DNA of 64,000 nt from JANXUR01 sp038229415 (GCA_038229415.1 JBBROM010000002.1:124001-188000); one strand, 5' to 3'; numbered from the stretch's first letter, positions 52,501 through 62,006 are shown. Notes: generated by a model not told the origin, from the sequence alone. Numbers and translations: made by a program.

Positions 52501-54042
52501 TCGCCCACCGTCTCCGCAAAATACGCTGGTCCACGCCGTCGTACCGGTGTAGTGCTCGGTGCTGTTATCTTGCGTTCCGCCATATCCATTATTGGCGTTG
52601 GTCGGGTCAATCGCCGGCCCGGGGTAATACTGAATCGTCGCAAGCCCCTGATTGAGCGACGTCCACGTCATGGTCGCGTTGGTAATGTCGGTCGTGCTCC
52701 AGATGCCGCCATCGTCTCCGTTATAAAGCTTCTTGCCGTCCGAACTGAAGGCGAAGGCGTGGCTGTCGGGGTGCACGGCGGTGATGATCGTCCAAGTAGA
52801 ACCGCCGTCAATCGAGCGGATGATGGGGGTCGCATTGTCGCCACCCACAAACAGGACGTTGGAATTGCCGGGTGCAACGGCAATCGCATTGTCATACCAG
52901 CATTGGCCGTTGCAATAGTCCGGCACATTCACCAGTTGCGTCCAGTTGGCGCCGCCATCGGTGGTTTTGTAGAACCCTTGCAACGCGCTGGTGGCTGAGT
53001 TGTTGATGCCGACGTAAAGAGTCGTGGTGACGTTTGGGTCCATCGCGAGGGCCACTCTGCCGGTACCGGAAGTCGGCAGAGTGTTGCTGCCTGTGCCGTT
53101 GCGCGCGACCCACGTCTGGCCGCCGTCGGTGGACTTGTAAACACCATTGCCGTCAACCGAAGCGTATACAGTGTTCGGCGTGACGGTGTCGAAGATTACG
53201 TTGTAGGCCTGATTACTGTTGACGTTAAGAACCTGTATCCACGTCATGCCTGCGTCGGTGGAGCGAAAAACTCCCGAGTTAAAACTAGGGGAGCAACAAC
53301 CTACCGCCGCCAGCACAATGGACGAATTGGTCGGCTGGACTGCGATGCCGCCGATGCGCGCGCCGCCGTTGGTGCCGCCTGCAAACGGGCCGGGATAGTT
53401 CGTCCACGTAGTGCCACCATCCGTGGACTTCAGAATGCCTGCGCCATAGTAGCTATCAATGGCATTATTTGCTTCGCCGGTACCCACATAAATCGTGTTG
53501 TGGTTCTGCGGATCAATGGCGATGGATCCGGTGGCCAGCGACGCCTGCTGGTCCGTCATTGGTGTCCACGTGGTCCCGCCATTGGTCGTCTTCCAGATGC
53601 CGCCCAGCGCCGCACCGAGGTACACGATATTGGAATTCGTAGGATCGACCGCCAGAGCCGTGACGCGCCCCGCGTTTACACCCCAGAACCCGTTCAGCGG
53701 TTGCGGGCCAAGTACTTGCCAGTTGCCGGTAGGCAAGTTGTTGCGTGAACCTGATTTTGCCCGTGCGGCCGCTTCGCTGGCCAGCATCTTGTCCATTTGC
53801 TTCAGGGCGCGAAGGCGCGCTCCCGCAGGAATCTGGGTGCGAGGGTAGGCACGCTGCCCATAGAACCAGTCGTCGCGCTGCTGCTGGAAGCTGCCGTGGT
53901 CGGATTGTTCGAAGTCCTCAGGGGGAGCGCCCACAGTCGGTGAGGGCGACTGGGCGAATGCCACCGGAGAAAGCAGGAAAGCCACGAGTGAAACGGCAAC
54001 AATCTGGGCAGAGAAACGAGTGAACGAAGCAAAGAGGGACAT
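49552..54042 (-). CDS. large secreted protein with VPS10/BNR propeller and eight TIG repeats
   Basis: A 1496-residue exported protein. The signal peptide ends SPVAFAQ. Residues about 60-775 hold many Asp-boxes (STDGGTTW, STDAGMTW, STDGGQTW, SIDGGSTW, STDSGVTF, NTGATWTD), a sortilin/xyloglucanase-like double propeller. Residues about 776-1496 are eight tandem TIG/IPT domains of about 90 residues. There is no membrane anchor or sorting signal. The ATG at 54042 has GGAG 11 bases upstream. In the mRNA that GGAG can pair with CTCC in a small hairpin (CTCC-GAA-GGAG). Binding of or action on polymers at the surface is likely. The substrate is unknown. Confidence 0.9.
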   Translation of the reverse strand: MSLFASFTRFSAQIVAVSLVAFLLSPVAFAQSPSPTVGAPPEDFEQSDHGSFQQQRDDWFYGQRAYPRTQIPAGARLRALKQMDKMLASEAAARAKSGSRNNLPTGNWQVLGPQPLNGFWGVNAGRVTALAVDPTNSNIVYLGAALGGIWKTTNGGTTWTPMTDQQASLATGSIAIDPQNHNTIYVGTGEANNAIDSYYGAGILKSTDGGTTWTNYPGPFAGGTNGGARIGGIAVQPTNSSIVLAAVGCCSPSFNSGVFRSTDAGMTWIQVLNVNSNQAYNVIFDTVTPNTVYASVDGNGVYKSTDGGQTWVARNGTGSNTLPTSGTGRVALAMDPNVTTTLYVGINNSATSALQGFYKTTDGGANWTQLVNVPDYCNGQCWYDNAIAVAPGNSNVLFVGGDNATPIIRSIDGGSTWTIITAVHPDSHAFAFSSDGKKLYNGDDGGIWSTTDITNATMTWTSLNQGLATIQYYPGPAIDPTNANNGYGGTQDNSTEHYTGTTAWTSVFCGDGGRNLFDFTTPSTIYVNCISLSLYKSTDSGVTFNPVTNGINFADLVMWVPPVAMDPGNSQRLYFGTQFIYQSTNGATSWTPISPDLTLGGNALSSIAVSPVDSNTVYVASGDARLHVSKNALSGTSATWTDITQTNLPNRFITAVVPDPHSASIAYAIYSGFDGGGDANGHIFMTANTGATWTDITNNLPDVPANGLVVDPDQAGVLYVATDIGVFYTTTSGSGWNTLVTGLPRVAVVDLAFQHQTHTLWAATHGRSMWGINTANVLNIFAVTSISPTSATAGGATFTLTVNGVAFDSTCKAQWNGANLTTTFVNTGVLTATVPANDIATAGTSQVTVFCTSTSQTSGSFAFQVNNPVPAATSLSPATASMGGTAFTLSVTGSSFVNGATVQWNGSARTTSFVSSTQLNATINAADITNSGTASVTVNNPTPGGGVSNALTFTINNIIPTLTSLAPTSQTAGGVTFTLTVNGTGFVTGAIANWNGAALATTFKSSSKLTATVPAVDIANAGTFPVTATNPAPGGGTSASQTFTVNNPRPTITTLAPTSKTAGGAAFTLSVTGTNFVSTSVVNWAGTARTTSFVSKTKLNATINAADIALAGTFKVTVTNPTPGGGTSGSSDFTVNNAVPTLASISPTSASTGSAAFTLTTTGTNYVAGSKIQWNGTNLATTVVSATSLTATVPASDIASAGTASVTVNNPTPGGGTSATKTFNINNAVPTITSLNPASATAGGAQLTVTVNGTGFVTNSTVNWNGAGRATTYTSSTKLTATITAADIALAGTANITATNPAPGGGTSANSTFTINNPKPTITSASPANTTAGGAAFTLTLTGTNYVKTSAVQWNGSARTTTYVSATQIKATITAADIATGSTAQVTVNNPTPGGGTSPNFSYTVNNPLPVATSVSPNSVTHGGADFTVTVTGSGFVANSTVRWNGGSMTTTFVSATKLTAVVPAAKTATKGTSNVTVNNAGPGGGTSGSLTFTVN
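49555..51714 (-). repeat. eight tandem TIG-domain repeats of about 270 bases
   Basis: Eight head-to-tail repeats encode units bounded by a FTVNN/FTINN-type junction. Each contains T-x-G-x-F, QWNG or NWNG, TT-x-V, L-x-ATV and NPTPGGGTS. Lengths are near 90 residues each. Repeat 1 at the propeller side is most diverged (FCTSTSQTSG in place of NPTPGGG), and the six or seven distal ones are more alike, consistent with expansion by unequal crossing-over. Confidence 0.85.
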
Positions 54043-54232
54043 CGGTGATACTCCTTCGGAGAAGTGCTTCGGAGGGGGCCGAGCACACGCCAAACAATAG
54101 CTACAGTGGTTCAGCAGCGAACAAATTCCAACGCTTCAAATACTACGACATGCGGTAGTGCTAGGGTAGGAAAATTTATGGGAATGCGGGAATCAGCCTC
54201 GCGGGTGCATTAGCCTCAAGAATTCGCCTCTG

Positions 54233-57200
54233 CTAGTAGGCAAACTTTAGCGAAAACTGTATTTGCCGCGAGCTTCCAGCCGTGCGGTTGATCAAGCCGA
54301 AACCTGAGCCCAAAATTGTGTTGGAGGGCAGGCCCAGATTCACGATATTGAAGACGTTGAAGAACTCTGCCCTGAATTGAACGTTGACTCGTTCACTGCC
54401 GGACTTGCGTCTTCCGATCCCTGTGTCCTTCACCAGAGAGATGTCAAAGTTGTGGAACGCCGGGCCACGAAAGGTGTTTCGTCCCAGAGTGCCGAAGCGG
54501 CCCTGATTGGGGCCAGTGCCGCCGGGTACGTTGATCGGGATGGAAAAGAACGAGGCGTTATTGTCGCCTCGACCGAAGTAATCCTCGCGGCGGGCGCGCG
54601 AGGTGGAAAGCGCGGGCTTGGCGATCTGGTCGGGGCGGTCGGCATTCGCGGAACCCGCGCCGGTCTGCTGGATGCCGGAGTACACCGTAAAGGGAGTGCC
54701 GCCGCTGATGCTGGAGACGCTGATCAGCTGCCAGCCATCCACTAATTTCCGGTGGATGCCATCCAGAAACGAAAGCCGTTGTAGCGGAATGTCTTGCGTC
54801 AGACTGAGCGAAAAGGAATTGGTCACATCGAAGGCCGAGGGCCCGCGCTCGGCGTGGTTGTCGAAGGGATTCTGCGGCACGGCTTGTGCGATCGCGCCGA
54901 CCGAGCTGGTGGTTGACGTTCCGGCGACGGAACTGGTGTCATCAATTGACTTGGACCAGGTGTAACTGGCTTGCAACCCGGGGCCACCGCGCCCGGTCTG
55001 CCCCGCAAGTGATAGCTGTAGTGCGTGATAGTGGGAATGCGATGTGGCCGTAACTTCGCTCTCCGTACCGAAGCCGCCCACCGGAACGCCCGAAGAGTTG
55101 AATTTTGTGAAGGGTGCAAACTCAGCCGTGGCGCCAGGGTAAGCATTCGGGAAACTGACGCGCGCCAACTTGTAGGCGGTGGTGCCCACATAGTTCGCGG
55201 AAGCGGTGACATTGCCAAAGGAGCGATCCAGTCCCAGAGTCCACGTCTCCAGTTGGGCATTCCCGAAACGCTGGCTGATGGCCGCGACGTTTAGCGGTGA
55301 AGGTTGCCCGGAGAGCGCGGTGATGTCTTGTTCCAGCCGGGCGATGTCCAGCACAGTATTTGCGGGGACGCGGTTTGGCCCGTTTTTGTAGATATCCACT
55401 CCGTCTGGTGTGTACACACGGGGCAGTTGTGATGGCTCAATCTGGAAGCCATAAGGCACCTGGGCACCGGGCGTAGAAGTGACGCGTGGGTAGAACACCA
55501 GCGGCGTGCTGCCCGTCAAAAAATTATCCTGCCAGATGTTTGGCGGAATCGTCGTCAAGGCTCCGCCCACGTGCGCATTAAGGTGATCGCTGAGGCGGTA
55601 GTCCACCTGAACCCGCGGAGCCCAGTTGCTCTGCAAAGTCCGATAGCCGGGCTGGGGATTAATCAGGAACTGCTGCCCGCCATTGGCTGTTGGGTAGAAG
55701 CCGGAGGTGCGACGAGCCCGCTCCGCGATGGGCGTGTATAGCTCGAATCGCAGGCCGTAACTAACTACCATTCGTGATGTTACTTTCCATGCATCCTGTG
55801 CATAGACGCCAAACGAGTTGCGATTAATGGCCGCCGGGCCGATATTGTCCCCATTGGAAAAGTACGAAGGGGCGACGGCGCGGGTATAGGCGAACGGGCT
55901 TCCTGTAAGAAACGCTGAAAGCGTGTCCGGCAGGGGATCGCCCACGTGAACGTCGTGCGTGCCGCTCGCGGACTTGATTTCAACGGGGGAATACGCGGTT
56001 CCGCCGCCAAAGTCATATTCGCCATTGGGCGAAATTCCGAAGTAAGTGGTGTCGCGGTTGAGCCGAACCTCGCCCCCGAACTTGTAGCTGTGCGCCCCCT
56101 TGCCAACAGATATATTTTCGCGTGCCTGAAAGAGGTTGCCAAAGGCCCGGATGACGGAACCCGCCGGAGCATTGAAGGGCTCGAAGAGCGCGTCATTAAA
56201 GCGGACCGCCGGGTCGGTGAAGTTAGTCGTTGGAAAGGATGGCGTGGTGCGAATCACACTGAGGGAAGATTCAAAAGTAAGTCGTGGGGAAGAGGTATGT
56301 ATCCACGTGACAACTGCATTGCGTTGCCGGTCAATGTATTTCACTCCAAAGCTGGGATCGAGGGCGGTCTGATCCGCGTTGGTGATAGGCCCGTCGAGGT
56401 TGTCGAGGGTGAACCGCCCGAATAAATGGTCGTTCTTCCCGAGTTCATAATCCACACGAGCGGAGAACTGATTGGCATTGGTAACAATCTTGGAAGAAGT
56501 GGCATAGGTGTTCGCTCCGAAGCTGCCTTGGTCGAAGTTCGGCAGAGGGTACCGCGCCAACACGCCCGCAATCGCCGGATTCACGGGAACCGTAAGTGTG
56601 TCGCCTGCGAAGGCGGTGGTGTTAATGCCCGCCCGCTGGTCAGTGGTAGGTACGGCAAAGACCTGGGTGGTGCCGAGCACTTGGCGAAAGCCCGCGTATT
56701 CCACAAAGTAGAAGGCCTTTGCGCGCCCGTCATATAAGTGAGGAATGAAGATGGGACCACCGTTGGTAAAGCCGAACTCGTTGCGCTTGAAGGGCGGGAT
56801 GCGTCCTGGACTTGCCGGGGAAGGATGGTCGAAGAAGTTGCGGGCATCGAGCGAAGAGTTCCGCAGAAACTCGAAGAAGGACCCGTGGAAGCCCTCCTTG
56901 CCCGAGCGGGTCAAGATGTTCGTGGATCCGGACGCGCCCTCGCCGATCTCCGCAGGCATCACCCCGGAAAGCGACTGGAGCTCCTGCACCGCATCCACAT
57001 TGAAGTTGGTGAAAGTTCCTCCACCGATCTCCGGGTCGCTGATGTCAGCGCCGTCCAGGGCAAAGACTGCTTCCACGCCCCGCTGCCCATTGATCGCGAA
57101 CTGCTGGGTAAAGTTTGAGGCACCGCTGGGGTCAGCCGCTGTCCCCGCCGCCAGCAGCAGCAGTTGGCTAAAATCGCGTTTGTTAAGCGGGATTTCGCTG

Positions 57201-57676
57201 ACCGCTTTGCTCTTCAGCTGTTCTCCGCCAGAGGCAGCTTCGTTAGGCGGAGCGCCTTGAGCACTTTGAGTATTTTTAGCACTTTGGATGGCAACGTCTA
57301 GCACGCCATTAGCTTTGAGCGTCAACGTCGCCCCTACCGATTGCGCGGGGATTGTGATCGAGGTTGCGCTGCGATAAAACCGGCCATCCACTTCAACGGA
57401 TAAGTGATAGTTCTGCGAAGTGAATGAGCTGAAGACGAAAGTTCCATCTGCAGCCGTTGTCGCAGACTCGTGATTGTCTCCGGCGTCGAGGTTCACTTTT
57501 GCTTGCGCGATTGGGTGACCACTTGCGTCCTGCACTACACCCCGCCAAGCGGCAGATGGGCTCTGACCCCAGCCGCCCGCAGCGCCGATTCCGCAGCAAA
57601 ATAGCAGAAGCAAGAGTAGGCGCAGAAACCGAGCCCCGCAAATAGTCATATTCACCGGGTGACTGCGATGATGCAT
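54233..57676 (-). CDS. TonB-dependent receptor, Oar-like (receptor 2)
   Basis: I chose ATG 57676, with AAAGGAAT before it, giving 1147 residues; ATG 57649 is possible and the frame is open to 57760. The signal peptide core is LLLLLLFCCGIGAAGGWGQ. The carboxypeptidase-regulatory domain is AWRGVVQDASGHPIAQAKVNLDAG, the plug has SEIPLNKRDFSQLLLLAAGT and GVEAVFALDGADISDPEIGGG, and the barrel ends QFSLKFAY, with Tyr rather than Phe last. It is a paralogue of receptor 1 in domain layout. It lies between the BNR-TIG gene and the YhhQ gene, all on the minus strand. Confidence 0.94.
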   Translation of the reverse strand: MHHRSHPVNMTICGARFLRLLLLLLFCCGIGAAGGWGQSPSAAWRGVVQDASGHPIAQAKVNLDAGDNHESATTAADGTFVFSSFTSQNYHLSVEVDGRFYRSATSITIPAQSVGATLTLKANGVLDVAIQSAKNTQSAQGAPPNEAASGGEQLKSKAVSEIPLNKRDFSQLLLLAAGTAADPSGASNFTQQFAINGQRGVEAVFALDGADISDPEIGGGTFTNFNVDAVQELQSLSGVMPAEIGEGASGSTNILTRSGKEGFHGSFFEFLRNSSLDARNFFDHPSPASPGRIPPFKRNEFGFTNGGPIFIPHLYDGRAKAFYFVEYAGFRQVLGTTQVFAVPTTDQRAGINTTAFAGDTLTVPVNPAIAGVLARYPLPNFDQGSFGANTYATSSKIVTNANQFSARVDYELGKNDHLFGRFTLDNLDGPITNADQTALDPSFGVKYIDRQRNAVVTWIHTSSPRLTFESSLSVIRTTPSFPTTNFTDPAVRFNDALFEPFNAPAGSVIRAFGNLFQARENISVGKGAHSYKFGGEVRLNRDTTYFGISPNGEYDFGGGTAYSPVEIKSASGTHDVHVGDPLPDTLSAFLTGSPFAYTRAVAPSYFSNGDNIGPAAINRNSFGVYAQDAWKVTSRMVVSYGLRFELYTPIAERARRTSGFYPTANGGQQFLINPQPGYRTLQSNWAPRVQVDYRLSDHLNAHVGGALTTIPPNIWQDNFLTGSTPLVFYPRVTSTPGAQVPYGFQIEPSQLPRVYTPDGVDIYKNGPNRVPANTVLDIARLEQDITALSGQPSPLNVAAISQRFGNAQLETWTLGLDRSFGNVTASANYVGTTAYKLARVSFPNAYPGATAEFAPFTKFNSSGVPVGGFGTESEVTATSHSHYHALQLSLAGQTGRGGPGLQASYTWSKSIDDTSSVAGTSTTSSVGAIAQAVPQNPFDNHAERGPSAFDVTNSFSLSLTQDIPLQRLSFLDGIHRKLVDGWQLISVSSISGGTPFTVYSGIQQTGAGSANADRPDQIAKPALSTSRARREDYFGRGDNNASFFSIPINVPGGTGPNQGRFGTLGRNTFRGPAFHNFDISLVKDTGIGRRKSGSERVNVQFRAEFFNVFNIVNLGLPSNTILGSGFGLINRTAGSSRQIQFSLKFAY

Positions 57677-57756
57677 GAGATTCCTTTCGAGGCAGTCCAC
57701 GCTTCGACGGTGAAATTCAAAAACTGGGGAACTCCAAATTGCACAGCCTAAGACTC

Positions 57757-58470
57757 TCATCCTTCTGAGTTTGCCGTTTTGCTGGATGAAATGCTTAGAT
57801 GGAACGGATTGAAGTCGGTTCCGCGGTCGAAGGTGTCTACGCCCTCGCGGCGCTTCAGAAAGTTCACGATTAGATACGTTACTGGAGTGAACGCAATCTC
57901 ATAAAGCACCTTCGCCGTGTAGCCCGAAAGGATCAGGATCACAATGGTGCGGAGGGGCAGGGTTCCAGCAAAGCCCAGCGTCATGATCAGGATCGTATCC
58001 ACAGCTTGACCCGCTACAGTCGAGCCCACGGTTCGCGTCCACAGATGCCGGCCACTGGTCCACAACTTCATCTTCGCCATTACGTAGGAGTTGACGAACT
58101 CGCCGCACCAGAAGGCGATAAGGCTTGCCACCACCAGCCGGGGCACGATGCCGAAAACCGTGGCAAATGCTGCCTGATTCGGCCATTCCGGTGCGGGCGG
58201 CATGGCCACCACGACCACTCCCAGCAGTGCCATCAGCCCTGAGGCAAAGAAGCCAATCCAGATCGCCCGGCGCGACGCAGCGTAGCCGTAGACTTCGGTA
58301 AAGATGTCGCCAAAGATGTAGGTGATGGGAAACAGCAGTTGTGCGCCGCTGACGCGCAGCCCGCCGAAGGCGCAAATCTTTTGGCCAACGAGGTTCGAGA
58401 TCAGCAACACCACAATAAAAATGCTGGTGAGAATATCGAGATAGCGGAACGTTCTCTTCTGGATTTCCAA
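57757..58470 (-). CDS. yhhQ: queuosine precursor transporter, YhhQ/VUT family
   Basis: A membrane protein that takes up queuosine precursors (preQ0/preQ1 or queuine in studied members). About six hydrophobic segments lie in 237 residues. Family motifs are ILTSIFIVVLLISNLVGQKI, FPITYIFGDIFTEVYGYAASRRAIWIGF, and GEFVNSYVMAKMKLWTSGRHLWTRTVGSTVAGQAVDT (in part GEFVNSYVMAKMK). No que gene lies nearby and no preQ1-type riboswitch was seen in the 58471-58580 leader. It ends four bases inside the far-upstream open frame of receptor 2, but not in its chosen CDS. Confidence 0.9.
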   Translation of the reverse strand: MEIQKRTFRYLDILTSIFIVVLLISNLVGQKICAFGGLRVSGAQLLFPITYIFGDIFTEVYGYAASRRAIWIGFFASGLMALLGVVVVAMPPAPEWPNQAAFATVFGIVPRLVVASLIAFWCGEFVNSYVMAKMKLWTSGRHLWTRTVGSTVAGQAVDTILIMTLGFAGTLPLRTIVILILSGYTAKVLYEIAFTPVTYLIVNFLKRREGVDTFDRGTDFNPFHLSISSSKTANSEG

Positions 58471-58714
58471 AGTCTTCTATTCATACAAACTCACACGCAG
58501 GAATGCAACCGCAACCCCCGCTCGAAGGCAGGCTAGCCAAGTTGAGCGTATCGCAGGGCGAAACGACCCAAGGCGGCCTTTGGTTTGTTCTGGGGTGTGG
58601 TATCGTTTTGCAACCGGACACGGCAGTTGCAACTGCCGCGCTACCAGACCTGCGAATCGCGCGGGCAAGCACGTCTTCCAGGAATGCTGGCATACACAGG
58701 ATCGAGGATCAAGA

Positions 58715-61303
58715 ATGAAGAGAATCAAGATTTTGCTCACCATCATGACGATGGTGGTCTTTGCTATGCCGCTCGCCGCGCAAACGCCGTCGGCGGGTGA
58801 CAATGCTGCGCGAGTGAACGCCATCATCAGCAAGATGACGCTGGAAGAGAAGATTGACTACATCGGAGGCACTGGCTTCGCGGTTCGCGCCATGCCGGGA
58901 CTCAAGCTGCCTTCGCTTGAAATGTCGGATGGCCCGATTGGCGTGCGCAGCAATCAGCGCTTTCCCTCGACCACTTACGCGGCAGGCATCGGCTTGGCTG
59001 CTACCTGGGATAGAGACCTGGCCCAGCGTGTCGGCGATGGCATAGGCAAAGACGCCCGCGCCCGTGGTGTCCACTTTATGCTGGGGCCGGGCATGAACAT
59101 CTACCGGTCACCCCTGAACGGCCGCAACTTTGAGTACTTCGGCGAAGACCCGTTTCTAGCGGGCCAAATTGCCTCGAACTACATTTTGGGTATGCAGAAG
59201 AACGGCGTGAGTTCCACCGCCAAGCACTATCTTGCCAACAACTCGGAGTACCTGCGGCACGACTCCGACTCGGTGGTGGATGAGCGTGCTCTGCGCGAGA
59301 TCTACCTGCCTGCATTCGAAGCCAGCGTAAAGCACGGGCACGCAGGTGCACTGATGGACTCCTACAACTTTATTAACGGCACCCACGCCACACAGAACGG
59401 CTACTTCAACATTGACGTCCTGCGCAAGGATTGGGGCTTCGACGGTGTGATGATGTCCGATTGGGTGGCTACCTATGATGGCGTCGCCGCCGCGAATAAC
59501 GGACTGGATCTAGAAATGCCCACCGGCGCCTATATGAACCGCGAGACCTTATTGCCTGCCATCAAGGATGGCCGCGTAAAGGAAGCAACGATTGACGAGA
59601 AGGTTCGCCACATCCTGACGACTGCGGTGCGCTTTGGGTGGCTCGACCGTGAGCAGCGCGATGAGTCGCTCTCCACCTACAACCAGGCCAACCACAACGT
59701 AGCCTTGGAGAGCGCCCGGGAGAGCATCACACTGCTCAAGAACGACGGCGGCGTTCTGCCACTCGACAAAAACAAGATCAAGTCGGTGCTGGTGGTCGGC
59801 CCCGACGCCTACCCGGCCCGTGTGGTGGGCGGCGGCAGTGGCGGAGTCAATCCCTTTTCCGCAGTCAGTCCGCTGGAGGGCATCGCGAAACTGCTCGGCC
59901 CCAGCGTCATCGTGCACTACGAGCAAGGCCTGCCCATGCTGGCGGACGCCGCAGGCATGACTGCATTCACCACCGAGGCCAACGGCGGCAAGCCCGGCGT
60001 CACCATGGAGGTTTACAAGAACACCAAGCTGGAGGGCTCTCCGGAATCCACGTCGGTAATCCACGCCATCAACCGCAAGGGCTTTGGCTGGGATGAACTG
60101 TTTGGCGGCGACTTTAGCGACTTCGGTGCCCTGGCGGGTGCGATGCAGCGTTCTGAGTCGCGCCGCTTTACCGGTTACTACAATGCGCCGGAGGCCACCA
60201 CCTACCATCTTTATGTGCATGGCCCCATGGAAAATTGCGGCTACCGCGTCTTTGTGGACGGCAAGCTGGTTGCTGACAACTGGGACATCCTCAAGGCGAG
60301 TGAGTACGCAACGGCACTGCCCCTGACGGCGGGTCCCCACAAGGTGGTAGCCGAGGATTACCAGACGGGTCTTTTCGGAGGCCGCCTGCGACTGGCTATC
60401 GTGGATGAGAGCAAACTGGTATCGGCCGCTGCAAAACGACTCGCTGGCAAAGTTGATGCGGTGATCATTACTGCTGGCTTCAACGAGAACAACGAAGGCG
60501 AAGGGGCAGACCGCTCCTTTACGCTGCCTTTTGGCCAGGATGAGATGATTCGCGAACTGGCAGCGCTGAACAAGAAGACGATCGTTACCGTGACTGCGGG
60601 TGGCGGCGTGGCGACGGCTGGCTGGCTGGGGAGCGTGCCCGCGTACGTCCACAACTGGTACGGTGGCGAGCAGGGCGGCACGGCGCTGGCCGAGGCGCTG
60701 TTCGGCGAGGTGAACCCCTCCGGCCATCTGCCCATCAGCATCGAGACGCGGGTCGAGGACAACCCGACCTTCCACAACTACTACCCCACGCCCGGCACCC
60801 CGCACGTGGAGTACAAGGAAGGCATCTTCGTCGGCTACCGCGGCTATGAACACAACCATGTTGAGCCGCAATTCCCCTTCGGTTTCGGACTCTCCTACAC
60901 CTCGTTCAAGATTGAAAAAATCAAGGTGGAGGCGGATAAGACGCCGAAGGCCGTAATGATGCATGGCCTGCCTGCGCTCTATACCGTCTCATTCGACGTG
61001 ACCAACACCGGCTCACGCGCGGGCGATGATGTGGCGCAGGTCTACGTGGGGCAGCGGAATGCTCCTGTGGCGCGACCGGAAAAGGAACTGAAGGGCTTTG
61101 CCCGGGTCGCGCTGAAGGCGGGCGAGACGCGGCGAGTTTCTGTGGCACTCGACGCTCGCGCCTTCACCTACTATGACGTTGCTGGCAAGCACTGGCACGC
61201 CGATGCGGGCAAATACACCGTCAGTGTTGGCGACTCTTCCGCGAACATCGCACAGAAGGCTGAGTTGACGATCCCAGCCATAGAAGTGAGCAATATCCAA
61301 TAA
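58715..61303 (+). CDS. secreted GH3 beta-glucosidase with PA14 insert
   Basis: ATG 58715 follows GAGG and gives a signal peptide ending PLAAQ; the frame is open upstream. The GH3 TIM barrel has MSDGPIGVRS, YFGEDPFLAGQIA and KHYLANNSE. The nucleophile Asp is in GFDGVMMSDWVATYDG. The second alpha/beta domain begins ITLLKNDGGVLPLD. A PA14 domain (about 470-560, FTGYYNAPEATTYHLYVHG) is inserted, followed by the rest of that domain (YGGEQGGTALAEALFGEVNPSGHLPIS, in part NPSGHLPIS). A fibronectin-III-like C-terminal domain closes it. Length 862. It probably cleaves terminal beta-glucosides or related sugars outside the cytoplasm. Confidence 0.95.
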   Translation: MKRIKILLTIMTMVVFAMPLAAQTPSAGDNAARVNAIISKMTLEEKIDYIGGTGFAVRAMPGLKLPSLEMSDGPIGVRSNQRFPSTTYAAGIGLAATWDRDLAQRVGDGIGKDARARGVHFMLGPGMNIYRSPLNGRNFEYFGEDPFLAGQIASNYILGMQKNGVSSTAKHYLANNSEYLRHDSDSVVDERALREIYLPAFEASVKHGHAGALMDSYNFINGTHATQNGYFNIDVLRKDWGFDGVMMSDWVATYDGVAAANNGLDLEMPTGAYMNRETLLPAIKDGRVKEATIDEKVRHILTTAVRFGWLDREQRDESLSTYNQANHNVALESARESITLLKNDGGVLPLDKNKIKSVLVVGPDAYPARVVGGGSGGVNPFSAVSPLEGIAKLLGPSVIVHYEQGLPMLADAAGMTAFTTEANGGKPGVTMEVYKNTKLEGSPESTSVIHAINRKGFGWDELFGGDFSDFGALAGAMQRSESRRFTGYYNAPEATTYHLYVHGPMENCGYRVFVDGKLVADNWDILKASEYATALPLTAGPHKVVAEDYQTGLFGGRLRLAIVDESKLVSAAAKRLAGKVDAVIITAGFNENNEGEGADRSFTLPFGQDEMIRELAALNKKTIVTVTAGGGVATAGWLGSVPAYVHNWYGGEQGGTALAEALFGEVNPSGHLPISIETRVEDNPTFHNYYPTPGTPHVEYKEGIFVGYRGYEHNHVEPQFPFGFGLSYTSFKIEKIKVEADKTPKAVMMHGLPALYTVSFDVTNTGSRAGDDVAQVYVGQRNAPVARPEKELKGFARVALKAGETRRVSVALDARAFTYYDVAGKHWHADAGKYTVSVGDSSANIAQKAELTIPAIEVSNIQ

Positions 61304-61406
61304 CGGTAAGGGCAACATGAATCAATCAGCCGGCTTGCGCTAGAATCCTCAATAGGGGATGCGCAAGCCGGTTTCTTGTGCCGCGCCGATTCGCCCCTTA
61401 GCCCTC

Positions 61407-62006
61407 ATGAATTCACCTTCCAGAAAGAGCATTCGCACAACGACGCACAAATTTCTATGCTTTGTTTGCTGGATGCTGCTTGCCGCCGCTTTACAAGCTC
61501 AAACCCCGGGCGTGGTTGACCTAGCAGGGAAGTCAACGAATCCGCTGGTAGATGCGGAGAGGGATCATAAGCCGGTGGTGCTGGTCTTTCTGCGCACCGA
61601 TTGTCCCATCTCCAAGCGCTACGCGCCCACGCTACAGGCTTTACAAGTGGAGTTTGCGAAGTCGGCGGCCTTTTGGCTGGTGTTCCCAGACAAAGATGAA
61701 TCCGCCCACTCGATACAGGAGCACCTGGCTCAATTTGGCTATAGCAACCCACAAGTAGTTCGTGATCTTTCGCACAGCCTGGTGCAGCGCTCAGAGGTGC
61801 AGATTACGCCAGAAGTTGCAGTGTTTCACCGGGGCGAACTGGTCTACCACGGACGCATTGATAACTGGTACGCCAGTTTTGGGCGTGCCCGGCCAGCACC
61901 AACTACGCACGAACTCCGTGATGTGCTGACAGCGTTGTCTGCGGGCAAGAAGCCCACAGTGAAGAACGCAAGTGGAGTAGGATGCTACATCTCCGACTTG
62001 AAATGA
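61407..62006 (+). CDS. exported redoxin (AhpC/TSA-thioredoxin fold)
   Basis: ATG 61407 gives a signal peptide (core FVCWMLLAAALQAQ). The thioredoxin-like fold has VVLVFLRTDCPISKRYAP with a single redox Cys66, a cis-Pro loop QITPEVAVF, and GELVYHGRIDNWYASFG. A second Cys, near the C terminus (GVGCYI), could be the resolving one. The stop overlaps the next ATG as ATGA, so the redoxin and the haem/copper protein are translationally coupled and probably work together. Confidence 0.85.
   Translation: MNSPSRKSIRTTTHKFLCFVCWMLLAAALQAQTPGVVDLAGKSTNPLVDAERDHKPVVLVFLRTDCPISKRYAPTLQALQVEFAKSAAFWLVFPDKDESAHSIQEHLAQFGYSNPQVVRDLSHSLVQRSEVQITPEVAVFHRGELVYHGRIDNWYASFGRARPAPTTHELRDVLTALSAGKKPTVKNASGVGCYISDLK

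Noticed and set aside
58471..58714. preQ1 riboswitch before the yhhQ gene
   Set aside because: I looked for the conserved pseudoknot sequence on the minus strand and did not find it.
59549..60964. 471-codon minus-strand ORF over the GH3 gene
   Set aside because: It is antisense to conserved GH3 domains and has no motif; typical GC-rich shadow.
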